Positions 25,101 to 32,763 of a stretch of DNA of 64,000 nt are shown here, piece by piece (positions within the stretch are counted from its first letter, which is position 1; every line of letters starts with the position of its first letter). Position numbers and translations under genes: made by a program. This DNA is from Anarhynchus alexandrinus (Eukaryota > Chordata > Aves > Charadriiformes > Charadriidae). The notes beneath the pieces are model-generated. The model saw only the letters and a list, made by a program, of their open reading frames with translations. It was not told the DNA's origin and made no database searches. The stretch spans positions 496,001 through 560,000 of the forward strand of contig VUYV01000214.1 in assembly GCA_008711295.1 (NCBI GenBank). Reading direction: 5' to 3'.

Positions 25101-28089
25101 TTTGATGGGACACCAACGCGTCTTCTCCTACTCCTCAGGTTTACAATGTCTAAAAACCTTGAGTTGATGGAAGCCTGAAATACAGTTTCTGATTTAGGGC
25201 ACCAAGCTGAATCTAAACACCACGTAAGACACACACTGCAGTCAGGAGAACCAAAGGTACCAAAGTGAGTTTGCACCCTAGCTAGCTTTTAATGTAAAAC
25301 AAAAACTTTTACTTCACAGACTTTTGCACACCTGTTTTGTTACAAGATCCAGGAACTGCTCTGTATTAAAGGCTAATCTAAATTAACATGTAGGATAGCA
25401 CAGTAAGACCAAATCTGCACAGAGTAACAGCTGATGCTAAGGACCTGATTATCCACACTCTGTACGTGAAAGTGAAATGGGAGGTGGTGTGCCAGACAAG
25501 GTGTAGTCTGGTTCCACGGACTGAATTCATATTAGCTGTAGGTAGAATATCTTCCAGTCTACTTTCATCCCAATTTAATCCAACTATCAAACTTCATTTC
25601 ATAGTGCAAAGCAAGGTACAGTAGGCAGGTGCAATCAGGAGCTTCGCTGCAAAAGCACCTTCCTGATGGAAGCTATAATGCTAACGTAGATACAACCACA
25701 ACTATCACAATTCCTTCAAGAGTGTTAAGGCTCTCCAGATGGAAAATAAAGGCTAGAAGCCAACCTGCAGTTCACATGGAAAAAGTGCTCCAGCTTATTT
25801 CATTCAGCACGAGACCATCCCCTGGATTCCCACTTTTATATTTCCGTTAAATCATCATAAAGGGCTGTGTGGGGCTTGGTTCCTGACTAGCAAACTCAAG
25901 AGGGAGACATGGGGCCCAGTATAGCCATGTTTAGTAGTAGATGACAGAGAAACAAGATCAAGTACCTCAGTGTTTTCACAGACGGGGGTACAGGGCAGAG
26001 AGATGAAAGAATGCAGGATACCTGCACAGTCCCAGTATTAAGTAAAAATGTCTGTTGTGAAATGCTCAAAGTAGAAGCAAAGCTGTCACGGCTCTGAGAT
26101 TCCTTAAGGAGGAACATGGCCTCCAGTCATCCTCTGTACTTCTCAGGTTAAAAATGGGACTTTTGCTTTAAGTATCACAATTTAATTCTCATCTGATCTT
26201 CTCATTAAAAATGGCCCAAGAAAGTAATGTTTTAAACATTTCCCTATGAGTGGTTATTGCCAGTTGGCAGGTATGGCTAAATGATACCATGACTTGGAGA
26301 GAACTAATTTCAAATCATGTTTAGAACAGATCTGCTAAAGTGGTTTTTCACCACTGCAGAAAGGACCTTTTCATGTGTTGCCAATATTTTCACAACGATA
26401 TTTCACTAAGCATTCTTATTTGGTCTGTCATAAAACTCACATGTAAGAGACATAAATGAAGCAATGAAGGGCACAAGTCTGCAAAGACTAGTTATTAGGC
26501 TATATTTTAAGCAAATTTAAGACTGACTAATTACTCTGGGTACCTTATTTGAATTACTTGCAAGGGCCTCATTTTCAAAGGACCCATAAAGCAGACCCCT
26601 CTCAGGAATCACAAGTTTGGCCAGCCACACTTTGAAGAAAGCCAGTACTGAACATAATACAGTATTTGCATACTTATCCACCTAAAGCAGGAGACGACAA
26701 AGAAGTCGGGAACGTTTTCTTCTGGGAAGCATTAGTAAAAGTGCACAGTCACTGGGGCACTAGTCTTTCATCAAAAAGCAGGTAAGTGTATTCTGTAGAA
26801 GCAGGTATATGAGTTCCCCAGGTAAAAATAAGAAGATGGGCATAATGTACTATATCCAGACAGGACAATCTTTCCTTTTTGATTTCATAACAGAATTTTA
26901 AGTAGGGGTCCCAGAAACATCTTGAGCGTGTCACTACCTTCCAGAGAGCCACTTCAGCTGACAGAGTGCTGCTGACGGGTTCTCTTCATTTAGAGAGAGA
27001 GCTGACAGCCTAACCTTACGCCTTTAGCAAAGTCTAAGTCACATCTCTGTGTCATATTACAGTGAGCACCCCAGAAATAGAAGGAATGAGAAACTCCTCA
27101 TTACTATACTGACTTCAAATAAGGTTTGTGAAATGGGGGAGGGGAAAGTTTTTGACAGAAGAAAACATATACCTGATCCATTGCCTTTTACTAAAGATGT
27201 TAAGTGAAACTGAGACGGCCTCAAAAATAAACACTTGCTCTTTGGTCTTGCTTCAAGTTGTTACCTACAAGTCATCTAGTTCGGAGGTACCAAAGCATGA
27301 CAAAACTATTTGTCAGATATCTTTTTGCATTTTGGGGGGAAGAAGGGGAACAAAAAAATTGCCTTCTCCAACACTAACCTGACAGTGACTTTATTAAAGC
27401 TTGGCGTTAGGGTATATCCTATGTGTCCACCCAGACAAGTAGAAGTTCTTTGACTCTGCAGATTTTGCGTTCCCCTGCAGGAAAGGAACTGGCTGATGCC
27501 CATAAGGCTCTTCCTAGCTATGTTTTCTAGCTACAAATATAAAACATGGCCCCTTGTTGGTTAACATCTTGTACACACTACTTGTCTTCACTCAGTTTAT
27601 GGAATATGTACATACAAAGTTACAACTGCCTCAGAGGTCTGGGGAGCTGACAAACAAGAACAGAAACTGCAGAGGCAGGAAGCCTGTTAAAAGATTGATT
27701 ACCAGCATGGGTGAAGTATATAAGGCACTTCTAACACAGCATGTTCTCCAGAAGACTCTTCTCCACCATGATCAAATAAAAACATTGTTTTGGAGTACAG
27801 TTATGCTTGGAGCCATTAGTCTCTTCCTCAGCATCAGAGATGGCACCATACCTAGAGTATCAACACTTCAGGAGGACCAAATTGGGTAGGACAGGGTGGG
27901 GCTCTTATATATGATGTTTTTCTCCCAGAAACAGAATCTGATCTTTCAAATCATATGTGAAACCTTTCTCCACTCAAAACCATGCATAAAAACATGAAGA
28001 CAAAGAGTTTAAGTGATACTTACGCGGCATGATCCCTTGGCTCACCAGCTCCTCCCGTGTGCGTCGCTGCTGGAGCTTCAACTGCAGCA
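641..28089 (-). CDS. MRTFA: MRTFA (myocardin-related transcription factor A), 13 coding exons, 5' partial
   Basis: MRTFA binds monomeric actin through RPEL motifs. When actin polymerises it is released, enters the nucleus and coactivates SRF on CArG-box genes for cytoskeleton and muscle. Joined exons (minus strand, in order): 28089-28024, 12925-12870, 11305-11230, 10550-10389, 8951-8776, 8303-8148, 7668-7415, 7064-6893, 6620-5505, 4335-4159, 2221-2048, 1639-1579, 1140-641. They sum to 3146 nt, stay open throughout, and end in TAA at 643-641. Numbering from the split Val at 28089: RPEL motifs near 8-23, 51-67 and 97-112; B1 box near 245-270; Q-box near 285-303; SAP near 370-404; leucine zipper 554-594; activation domain in the last ~165 residues. 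MRTFA is preferred over MRTFB and myocardin because the C-terminus (LFSTDFLDGHDLQLHWDSCL) and the SAP-flanking segments match MRTFA as I know it. The start codon is not in the recognised exons. Confidence 0.95.
1141..1578 (-). other. MRTFA: Intron before the last MRTFA exon
   Basis: A 438-bp intron, gtaagg...tacag. Nothing further recognised. Confidence 0.9.
1579..1639 (-). CDS. MRTFA: MRTFA small exon, QMDDLFDILIESG
   Basis: A 61-nt exon. The acceptor is ctccccgcag and the donor is G|gtaagg. It encodes ENGCSSQQMDDLFDILIESG and the first base of a Glu codon completed at 1140. The acidic/hydrophobic DDLFDILIESGE motif is shared by MRTFA, MRTFB and myocardin, and begins the C-terminal transactivation region. 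Confidence 0.96.
1640..2047 (-). other. MRTFA: MRTFA intron
   Basis: A 408-bp intron, gtgaga...cgcag. Nothing further recognised. Confidence 0.9.
2048..2221 (-). CDS. MRTFA: MRTFA exon with PPGYEEA motif
   Basis: A 174-nt exon of 58 codons, phase 0 at both ends. The acceptor is tctaaacag and the donor is CAG|gtgaga. It begins PSSQPGSPAAPSPAQMDLEQ and ends with EPPGYEEAMKQQPKAQ. A second AG immediately before the ATG at 2176 could act as a shorter acceptor. The 2221 acceptor is preferred because the extra residues match PSSQPGSPAPAPSAQMDLE of human MRTFA. PPxY (PPGY) is a potential WW-domain ligand; that is inference from the motif. It joins the activation domain that follows. Confidence 0.94.
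2222..4158 (-). other. MRTFA: MRTFA intron
   Basis: A 1937-bp intron between the Q-rich exon (4159-4335) and the PPGYEEA exon. I see no repeat family or extra exon in it. If the Q-rich exon is skipped, this merges with the next intron into one of about 3.3 kb. Confidence 0.85.
4159..4335 (-). CDS. MRTFA: MRTFA glutamine-rich in-frame exon, probably cassette
   Basis: A 177-nt open segment (59 codons). It has a good acceptor (ttctttccag) and a donor (AAG|gtagct), phase 0 on both sides. It therefore inserts cleanly between LQ at the end of the large exon and PSSQPGSP of the next. It begins RVQSSPAKTSSQPTCQLPAS and continues as repeated QQPTQQQ blocks with interspersed lysines, ending PRGLNQSVRK. 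The human MRTFA sequence as I recall it runs directly from the LTVT region into PSSQPGSP, so this exon is either skipped or absent there. Sequence supports an exon; constitutive versus alternative use cannot be told. Transcript data would settle it. Confidence 0.75.
4186..4270. repeat. Interrupted CTG/CAG repeat inside the Q-rich exon
   Basis: The plus strand shows four blocks of CTG triplets separated by cgtggg or ttctg/tttctg. On the coding strand these read as CAG runs encoding glutamine with PT and K interruptions. The block structure suggests expansion by duplication of a ~24-nt unit as well as by triplet slippage. Length polymorphism is likely. Confidence 0.85.
4336..5504 (-). other. 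MRTFA: MRTFA intron after the large exon
   Basis: A 1169-bp intron, gtaggc...ttccag. Nothing further recognised. Confidence 0.85.
5505..6620 (-). CDS. MRTFA: MRTFA large exon: SAP domain, leucine zipper, central region
   Basis: A 1116-nt exon of 372 codons, phase 0 at both ends. The acceptor is ccgtttcag and the donor is CAG|gtaggc. Exon residues 1-31 form the SAP helix-turn-helix (VAELKQELKLRALPVSGTKT, GLIERLRAYQ). A conserved stretch follows with VVVAFPAARLSTGPALV and KFGSTGSTPPVSPTPSER. Residues 181-221 are a coiled coil with heptad leucines (QMLQEKDKQIEELTRMLKQK and on) that mediates dimerisation. Three psi-K-x-E motifs (VKEE, VKSE, VKQE) are visible; the family is reported to be sumoylated, so these are candidate sites. 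The end carries PTLITDSTGTHIVLTVTKQS. Confidence 0.97.
6893..7064 (-). CDS. MRTFA: MRTFA exon, serine-rich linker leading into SAP
   Basis: A 172-nt exon. The acceptor is tccctgcag and the donor is AAG|gtaaat. The first base completes Lys; 57 codons follow. The middle is a serine-rich stretch (VSSTSSVSSSSSGLMRQNS) and the end reads KPGPLPANLDEMK, running directly into the SAP domain of the next exon. Low-complexity serine content matches this region of MRTFA. It leaves in phase 0. Confidence 0.94.
7065..7414 (-). other. MRTFA: MRTFA intron
   Basis: A 350-bp intron, gtatgg...ctgcag. Nothing further recognised. Confidence 0.9.
7415..7668 (-). CDS. MRTFA: MRTFA exon with B1 basic box and Q-box
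   Basis: A 254-nt exon. The acceptor is tctaaatag and the donor is gtatgg. It begins QSQPKSASEKSQRSKKAKEL, followed by the basic KPKVKKLKYHQYIPPDQKQD segment (B1), which in MRTFs contacts SRF and adds nuclear-import information. The Q-box follows: four glutamines, LFLQLQILS, then five glutamines, encoded by short CAG runs. It ends TILPAPP plus two bases of a Lys codon. B1 and the Q-box form the SRF-binding surface of the family. Confidence 0.96.
7669..8147 (-). other. MRTFA: MRTFA intron
   Basis: A 479-bp intron, gtacta...aaatag. Nothing further recognised. Confidence 0.9.
8148..8303 (-). CDS. MRTFA: MRTFA exon, proline-rich linker
   Basis: A 156-nt exon of 52 codons, phase 0 at both ends. 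The acceptor is gtccctgcag. The donor, AAG|gtacta, lacks the usual G at +5. The product contains TLFLPEQPPPPLPPPPLLPP and then SLTNGAALTAAKPPPTLIK. The run of prolines before LLPPSLTNG corresponds to the proline-rich linker of MRTFA. Being in frame at both ends, skipping it would shorten the protein without a frameshift; no sequence evidence says that this happens. Confidence 0.93.
8304..8775 (-). other. MRTFA: MRTFA intron
   Basis: A 472-bp intron, gtgaga...ctgcag. It contains CCTTTTAAGG at 8675-8684, which fits the CArG consensus CC(A/T)6GG, but such a match is expected by chance several times in 64 kb. Confidence 0.9.
8776..8951 (-). CDS. MRTFA: MRTFA exon, acidic/serine-rich linker after the RPEL array
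   Basis: A 176-nt exon. The acceptor is tctttctag and the donor is CAG|gtgaga. It starts with TT completing Val, then GQVNYPKVADNSSFDEDSSD, and continues with ALSPEQPASHESQGSVPSP, which is highly diagnostic of MRTFA. Many Ser-Pro steps make this a probable phosphorylation region; that is inference from the known regulation of MRTFA by ERK. The second half (after SVPSP) is more divergent from the human protein I know. It leaves in phase 0. Confidence 0.95.
8952..10388 (-). other. MRTFA: MRTFA intron
   Basis: A 1437-bp intron, gtaagg...tttctag. I see no repeat family or further exon. Confidence 0.9.
10389..10550 (-). CDS. MRTFA: MRTFA exon with basic NLS segment and RPEL3
   Basis: A 162-nt exon. 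The acceptor is cctgaacag and the donor is gtaagg. After completing the Glu codon it reads TSAEPSLQAKQLKLKRARLA, then the third RPEL motif with RPGPMEL and the tail EKNILPVESSLKEAII. The basic run KLKRAR sits in the intervening spacer and is part of the import signal read by importin alpha/beta and hidden by G-actin. It ends in the first base of a Val codon that is completed at 8951. Confidence 0.95.
10630..10700. repeat. Degenerate tandem repeat of about gtagataac
   Basis: The motif gtagataacagtagataactgta and its variants (gcagataacaatagataacta) recur with spacing of about 11 bp, then decay into AT-rich DNA up to about 10750. A short, imperfect minisatellite in an intron. Confidence 0.6.
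10843..10920 (-). repeat. Possible remnant of a tRNA-derived SINE head
   Basis: On the minus strand TTTGGTCTAATCAGTAAGCA resembles the start of amniote tRNA-derived SINEs (TGGTCTAGTGGTTAGAGCA), including a near match to the RNA polymerase III A box. The B box is not clear, and no tail was found. It might be an old MIR-like fragment or a chance match. Confidence 0.3.
11230..11305 (-). CDS. MRTFA: MRTFA exon with RPEL2
   Basis: A 76-nt exon. The acceptor is ttgctgcag and the donor is GAAG|gtatgc. It encodes TEDYLKRKIRSRPERSELVR followed by MHILE, and then the first base of a Glu codon. The segment RPERSEL is a canonical RPxxxEL motif, the second actin-binding repeat. In MRTFA the RPEL array assembles multi-actin complexes that mask the nuclear localisation signal. 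The TEDYLK start points to MRTFA; MRTFB has TENFLK as I recall it. Confidence 0.95.
11306..12869 (-). other. MRTFA: MRTFA intron
   Basis: A 1564-bp intron, gtaaga...gctgcag. AT-rich; nothing further recognised. Confidence 0.9.
12870..12925 (-). CDS. MRTFA: MRTFA exon, RPEL1-RPEL2 linker
   Basis: A 56-nt exon. The acceptor is tctcaacag and the donor is AGG|gtaaga. The first two bases (CT) complete the Pro codon begun at 28024; 18 codons follow, reading LKSPAAFHEQRRSLERAR. This linker is nearly invariant between MRTFA and MRTFB as I recall them, so it places the exon firmly in this family. It leaves in phase 0. It is separated from the RPEL1 exon by a 15.1-kb intron. Confidence 0.95.
15179..15208. 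repeat. Poly(A) tract with an undetermined base
   Basis: About 29 adenines interrupted by an N at 15200, just after an A-rich lead-in containing cccc. A homopolymer that sequencing did not resolve. Confidence 0.9.
16040..17060 (-). mobile_element. Ancient, decayed CR1 LINE relic
   Basis: The plus strand reads like the reverse complement of old amniote CR1 elements. It has, in the right order, TGTCTAACCTGTTCTTGAAG, then TTCTGAATGTCTAACCTACA, GCAGAGAACAACTTATTCTG, a TATTTGAAAACT block, and a TCTTGAAGTATAGTGTCCAA block followed by TATTCCAGCCTAGGCTTTAT. Later blocks include AATCCTGTCCTCCTCCCAGC, a TGAATAGTATCAGAC segment and the reverse-transcriptase-coding stretch near 16985-17040. Only relics of coding frames remain. 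The sense strand of the element is minus, the same as MRTFA. Recognition is from memory of CR1 consensus text, not from a search. Confidence 0.75.
23787..23811. repeat. Short inverted repeat (10-bp arms, 5-nt loop)
   Basis: Attccaggat, a loop tctgc, then atcctggaat: perfect 10-bp arms. It is a small hairpin in intron DNA with no flanking features that suggest an RNA gene. Confidence 0.7.
28024..28089 (-). CDS. MRTFA: MRTFA exon with RPEL1 (most upstream exon recognised)
   Basis: A 66-nt exon. The acceptor is ctcgtgcag and the donor is C|gtaagta, a strong site. It enters in phase 1 (a G from the previous exon plus TG makes Val) and leaves after the first base of a Pro codon. It encodes LQLKLQQRRTREELVSQGIM, the first RPEL motif. 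In MRTFA this motif has RRTREEL rather than the canonical RPxxxEL and is the weaker actin binder. The preceding exon must end in a G that starts the Val codon. Known alternative N-termini of MRTF proteins all splice into this junction, so this exon is the point where isoforms converge. Confidence 0.95.
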
Positions 28090-28910
28090 CTGCACGAGAG
28101 CAGAGAGAGGGAAGAGAAGGAAACCCATCAGTGCAAGAAACAACTGAGGAGACATTTCCAAATGCATCTCGTTTTCTTCTTTCGATGCCAAGGCACTAGT
28201 GAGCAGCAGAACGAAAAGACACCCCCTCCCACCCAGCTCCCCTGCACCACTGCAATTGCAGAAGTGGCCTTCAGCAGTCAGGTTTCCGTATTCTACTGCG
28301 GGCAACAGGCAGAGGAAGTTGCGCAGGGTCTTGGCAGGGTGATAAAAATCCGCAAAGCCAGGCTTGTTTCTCAATTGTTTCTAGAGCACCAACTTCTTTC
28401 CAAACCATTAATATTAAAAAACAAACAAAGAGAAACACCAGCTGACAGTCCTCCAATAAACACAGAGTGACACCCCAGCTGCTAATGACTCCTGAAAACT
28501 CTAATTACCATGTGTAGATTAAATTGCTATGACAATATTATTGGTCATTACTCTAAATTAAAAGGCTGATTTTCTTCCTCAACTCAGAAATTCACCTTCA
28601 GAAACACCTCATGAAAGTGAAATATCATGGATATATCTAGAAGTGCCCTTGTTCCACAGCAAAAGGAATCCCTTATCACTAAAATTTTTCCTATTTATTT
28701 TAGAGTAATAGAACGTATACATTACCTGTATGAAGTACAATTATATTTTTTTTCTAATGCAAATCTCTTGAATAGTCATAATTTCAACATTTAGATTATA
28801 ACAGCATTTTCCCTTTAAACTACATAATCAAAGCAATATTCTAGACATTGGTCTTACAGTCAAAGACAACTTCCATACAAAAGGGACCTTACAAAACTGA
28901 AGAAAAAAAT

Positions 28911-28971
28911 CACACGTGCATGTGCATACATATGTGCGCGTGTGCACACATACACGTGCGCACACACGTAT
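28911..28971. repeat. 61-bp alternating purine-pyrimidine tract
   Basis: From cacacgtgcatgtgcataca onward, every base alternates between pyrimidine and purine for 61 bp, mixing CA/TG, CG and TA steps. It includes gtgcgcgtgtg and cacgtgcgcacac, the steps that most favour left-handed Z-DNA. It lies 820 bp inside the intron upstream of the RPEL1 exon. Confidence 0.9.
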
Positions 28972-30559
28972 CAATTCAGGACAACCTGAGTGAACATCAA
29001 TAGATACTGAATCCAGCCTGCAATCAAGTCCAAGCCCCTAAGTATACTCAACATAAAATATCATAGAATGAATGACATGGCATCTTTCCTGTTTTCATTT
29101 CCACATAGGAGAGGTCCACACAAACGTAGTAGAACCACCAGACAGCAAAACTACTCCTTGTACAGTCCAACTATACAATCTCATTATAACCCTTATGCTT
29201 CCTTTCTCAAGGACTTTTCTTGTCCAATACATTCAATTTCATACATTATATCCAAATTTATATTGTACGCTCCCTAAAGCAGGGATCAAAAAATGTAAGG
29301 AGAAGATGCCACTTCATCTACTTACACACGTTATCACATTTTACCTGTTTCTTTCAACCTCCTATTTGCAGTTTGCATTTGATTAAGACACATCTTCCGG
29401 TAAGGGTTCTGGTCTTCATATGAAGTTAACAAGAGATCCATCTCTTCCTTGATTGTTTGCGCGGCGGCTAATCACCCTCATTTAAATGCACACTTAAATT
29501 TTCACTTGGATTTGTCTAGCTTCCGCTTCCCTTGGCTCTTGATGTACCTTTCTTTGAAAGGTTTATGACAGTGAGAATATGTTTCCTACCTGTACAGGTA
29601 CTTCTGTACACAGTGTGCAACCAAGTTACCTCTTCTCTTTCTTAAGCCAAACTAGGATTTCTTAATATATGCACCCTGGGCAGGAAACTACTTCCTTTAG
29701 TACAGGGGAGGGAAAGAGGGAGGGAGGCTGTACAGAGCGCCATGCTAATTCTGTGTGGGATCAGCCAAGAGCCAGAGCAAGGAGGAGGGAATGCAGAGGG
29801 GAAGGAACAGGCCCTTCATTTGGCCATGAAACTACAAAGAGGACTGGTAGTCCCAGACTCTTCCTCCCACCCAGCACGCGATCACACTTCTACTTTTGTG
29901 CTAGTGTGAGGGCGAATACAGTTTCATGGCTGGCCTCTTCACAGAGCTCTTCATTTGCTGGATTCGTTTTGAGGTGATCAAAACCCAAATCAGGTGATGA
30001 CACATCTACACGAGCACTTGATCTAAGAGTTCGCTGCAACAGAGTCAAACCTCTCACTCCCCACATCATCTCTCATGTTCCCCTGACTGGTGGCTGGACT
30101 CACTGACACGACAGAGACCACAGCCCAGCCAAAACAGGGAATACTTTTCTGTCTCAGTGAGTCGAAGAGGACGACTGTATAGCCAGGTATTTCCTAACAC
30201 TAACATAAGGTGGGAGTGAGACTTCATCCTTCCAGCAGCAGTATGCCGCTAAGTGATTTCAGCCCTATTAAGTAATGGCACATTAAATCTCTCACTGTGT
30301 GGCATTATTTCCCCTAGTGAGCCATTTCAGGGACTCATTTCCATACCCTAATTTAGCACATCTCACTAAATGTATACAGGCAAGGCAGAGACCTATAGCA
30401 TCAGGTCCATCTCCCCAGCTTTAAGTGCAGATAATCTCATTATTACTCATGTCTTCCCACTTACACATCTAGCAATGTATGTTACCGCTTTTTGCCACTT
30501 TACTATTTATTTGCTAGTACTGTCTACTTTCCCTCCCATTTCCAACTACACCTACTATT

Positions 30560-31370
30560 TACCTTTCACATCCTGGAGTCGGGGATTTTAAGCAAAAAAA
30601 CTCCCCTGCACAGGTGTGGCTGGCAGTTTTTGCTCCTTGGTGCCCTCACCTGTATTTATGCACATTTTGCCCAGTTGTCTCAGTTTGCCTAAATGATCCA
30701 AACCATTTTTTAATGTCATTATTTATGCCTCAACTAATCTTTGTGCCGTCCACACCGTTACCATCTTGCATTTGTTTCCAGACCGCCCCAGGCTGATCCT
30801 AACTAGAAATGCTTTTCTGCTGTCTTTGATTAGTCAGTTCTTAATCAACTTAAGCAGTACTTCATTTAATTCAAAGATACTTTTTAAAACCAAAATACAC
30901 CAAACTACTAAGTTAAAGACCTTATAAAAGTCTATTACACCCAGACAAAACCCGTAGCAACAAAATTTCACGTATCCAAACAACAAAATCTCATTTGAGC
31001 AGACCTGTTTTCACAAATTGAAAAGTTGAATAGCATGATTATACTGCTATTCTTATACCATCTGAATCCTTTATCAAATTTTCCATAGTTTTTTCCTGGA
31101 ACTGATGCCAGATTAGCCATTCTTTACTCACTCACCCTTTTTCAGTAGTGATGCAAAATGTTACTGGTCTTTTGCTCTTTTGAAGTCTCCCTGCTGTTCC
31201 CAGATTTATCAGAAATCAGTCTCAGCCAGAGACTTCATCAAGTGACTTAAAATTCCCTTCCCGACTTCAGCTTCCCTTATGAATTTTCTAAATATATCTT
31301 ATTTCTATATCAGTTACCATCTACTAACCTTTTTCTCTACCCATTATATGCACCTTTTATTTTTAAACAC
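30560..31370 (-). mobile_element. Second ancient CR1 LINE relic (reverse-transcriptase region)
   Basis: The plus-strand order of blocks fits the reverse complement of an old CR1. It shows CCTCAACTAATCTTTGTGCC, then GATTAGTCAGTTCTTAATCA, ACCTTATAAAAGTCTATTAC, and a TTTTCCATAGTTTTTTCCTG block followed by GAACTGATGCCAGATTAG. GCTCTTTTGAAGTCTCCCTG and CAGAGACTTCATCAAGTGAC follow. These correspond to reverse-transcriptase-coding positions. It is separate from the 16-17 kb relic because the two cover overlapping parts of the element. Heavily mutated; boundaries are approximate. Confidence 0.6.
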
Positions 31371-32223
31371 TACGTCGCTTCACAGCAAGAAACTAGCAAC
31401 TGTCAAGAGGACCAAACTGCAGAATAGGAAAAAGGTCATTTTCAGGATACTTTTAATAGGCACTAAGTAATTCCTGGGATTTATGAATGTATATAGATAC
31501 ATATTAAGCACAAGTTATAATCAGCACATAATGCACTTTTTTCCCAGTGCAGCTTATTTTTGTGGCAGGGAGGAGGGCAAAAAGGATTACTTCAGTTCAC
31601 TCCTGAATTCATTTTGGCTTAAATAAGTACTTGGAGTTCCCAATACCATTTCATATATTTAGGAGATCACCTGTTTACGTGTGCAAGTGTGTGAATCCTA
31701 TATATAGATTAACAGATGTCCCAAGAGCCAATCCAAGGCTGTTGTACATGGAGCTCAGCCAAAGTTCTAGAATGACCAGAGAAATTCAAAGTTACTCAAA
31801 GACAGATTGGAGTGTAAGTTTTTAAATCACAAACCAACAATCTTCTGTTTCCTTTATCCCTCTAAATTAATCTTCAAATTAATTTTCAAATTAGAAATAA
31901 ATCGGGTCATATAAAAGGAGAGATATCTCTGCTGGCTAGAAAATAAGTTCCATAATGCTACCCTTCTACCCACCTCTCTCATCCAACTCGTGTCCCAGTC
32001 TATGCAACATTTTGCAGGTTTTGTATGCTTGTCTGATTTTCCCACCCAAAAATGGGCATAATTTATTTCACAAATATGAAAAATTCTGAAATATAAACTT
32101 TGAACAAGGTTTTTATATCTCTAATGAACTGTTCCAGGAATTAGTAAAACATTCCAGAGAAGTCTGGGAGCTGGCATAGACGACTGCTGCCAGCAGTTTA
32201 AGAGGAGGGGTAGAGAAGAATTT

Positions 32224-32763
32224 GGGGGGGGGGGGGGGGGGGGGGGGGGGAGANNNNNNNNNNNNNNNNNNNNNNNNNNNNNNNNNNNNNNNNNNNNNNN
32301 NNNNNNNNNNNNNNNNNNNNNNNNNNNNNNNNNNNNNNNNNNNNNNNNNNNNNNNNNNNNNNNNNNNNNNNNNNNNNNNNNNNNNNNNNNNNNNNNNNNN
32401 NNNNNNNNNNNNNNNNNNNNNNNNNNNNNNNNNNNNNNNNNNNNNNNNNNNNNNNNNNNNNNNNNNNNNNNNNNNNNNNNNNNNNNNNNNNNNNNNNNNN
32501 NNNNNNNNNNNNNNNNNNNNNNNNNNNNNNNNNNNNNNNNNNNNNNNNNNNNNNNNNNNNNNNNNNNNNNNNNNNNNNNNNNNNNNNNNNNNNNNNNNNN
32601 NNNNNNNNNNNNNNNNNNNNNNNNNNNNNNNNNNNNNNNNNNNNNNNNNNNNNNNNNNNNNNNNNNNNNNNNNNNNNNNNNNNNNNNNNNNNNNNNNNNN
32701 NNNNNNNNNNNNNNNNNNNNNNNNNNNNNNNNNNNNNNNNNNNNNNNNNNNNNNGGGGGGGGG
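32224..32763. other. Assembly gap flanked by poly(G)
   Basis: 27 guanines (32224-32250), then aga, 501 undetermined bases (32254-32754) and 9 more guanines. A G-homopolymer or G-rich satellite probably broke the assembly. The real content and size of the gap are unknown; translated frames across it are meaningless. Confidence 0.9.

Larger units (their letters stand above)
12926..28023 (-). other. MRTFA: Large MRTFA intron (15.1 kb) between RPEL1 exon and linker exon
   Basis: It is bounded by gtaagta at 28023 and tctcaacag at 12926. It holds an ancient CR1 relic (about 16040-17060), an A-rich tract with one undetermined base (15179-15208), and a 10-bp-arm hairpin (23787-23811). Open frames up to about 107 codons occur on both strands but none resembles a known protein. 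No RNA gene was recognised in the rest. Confidence 0.88.
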
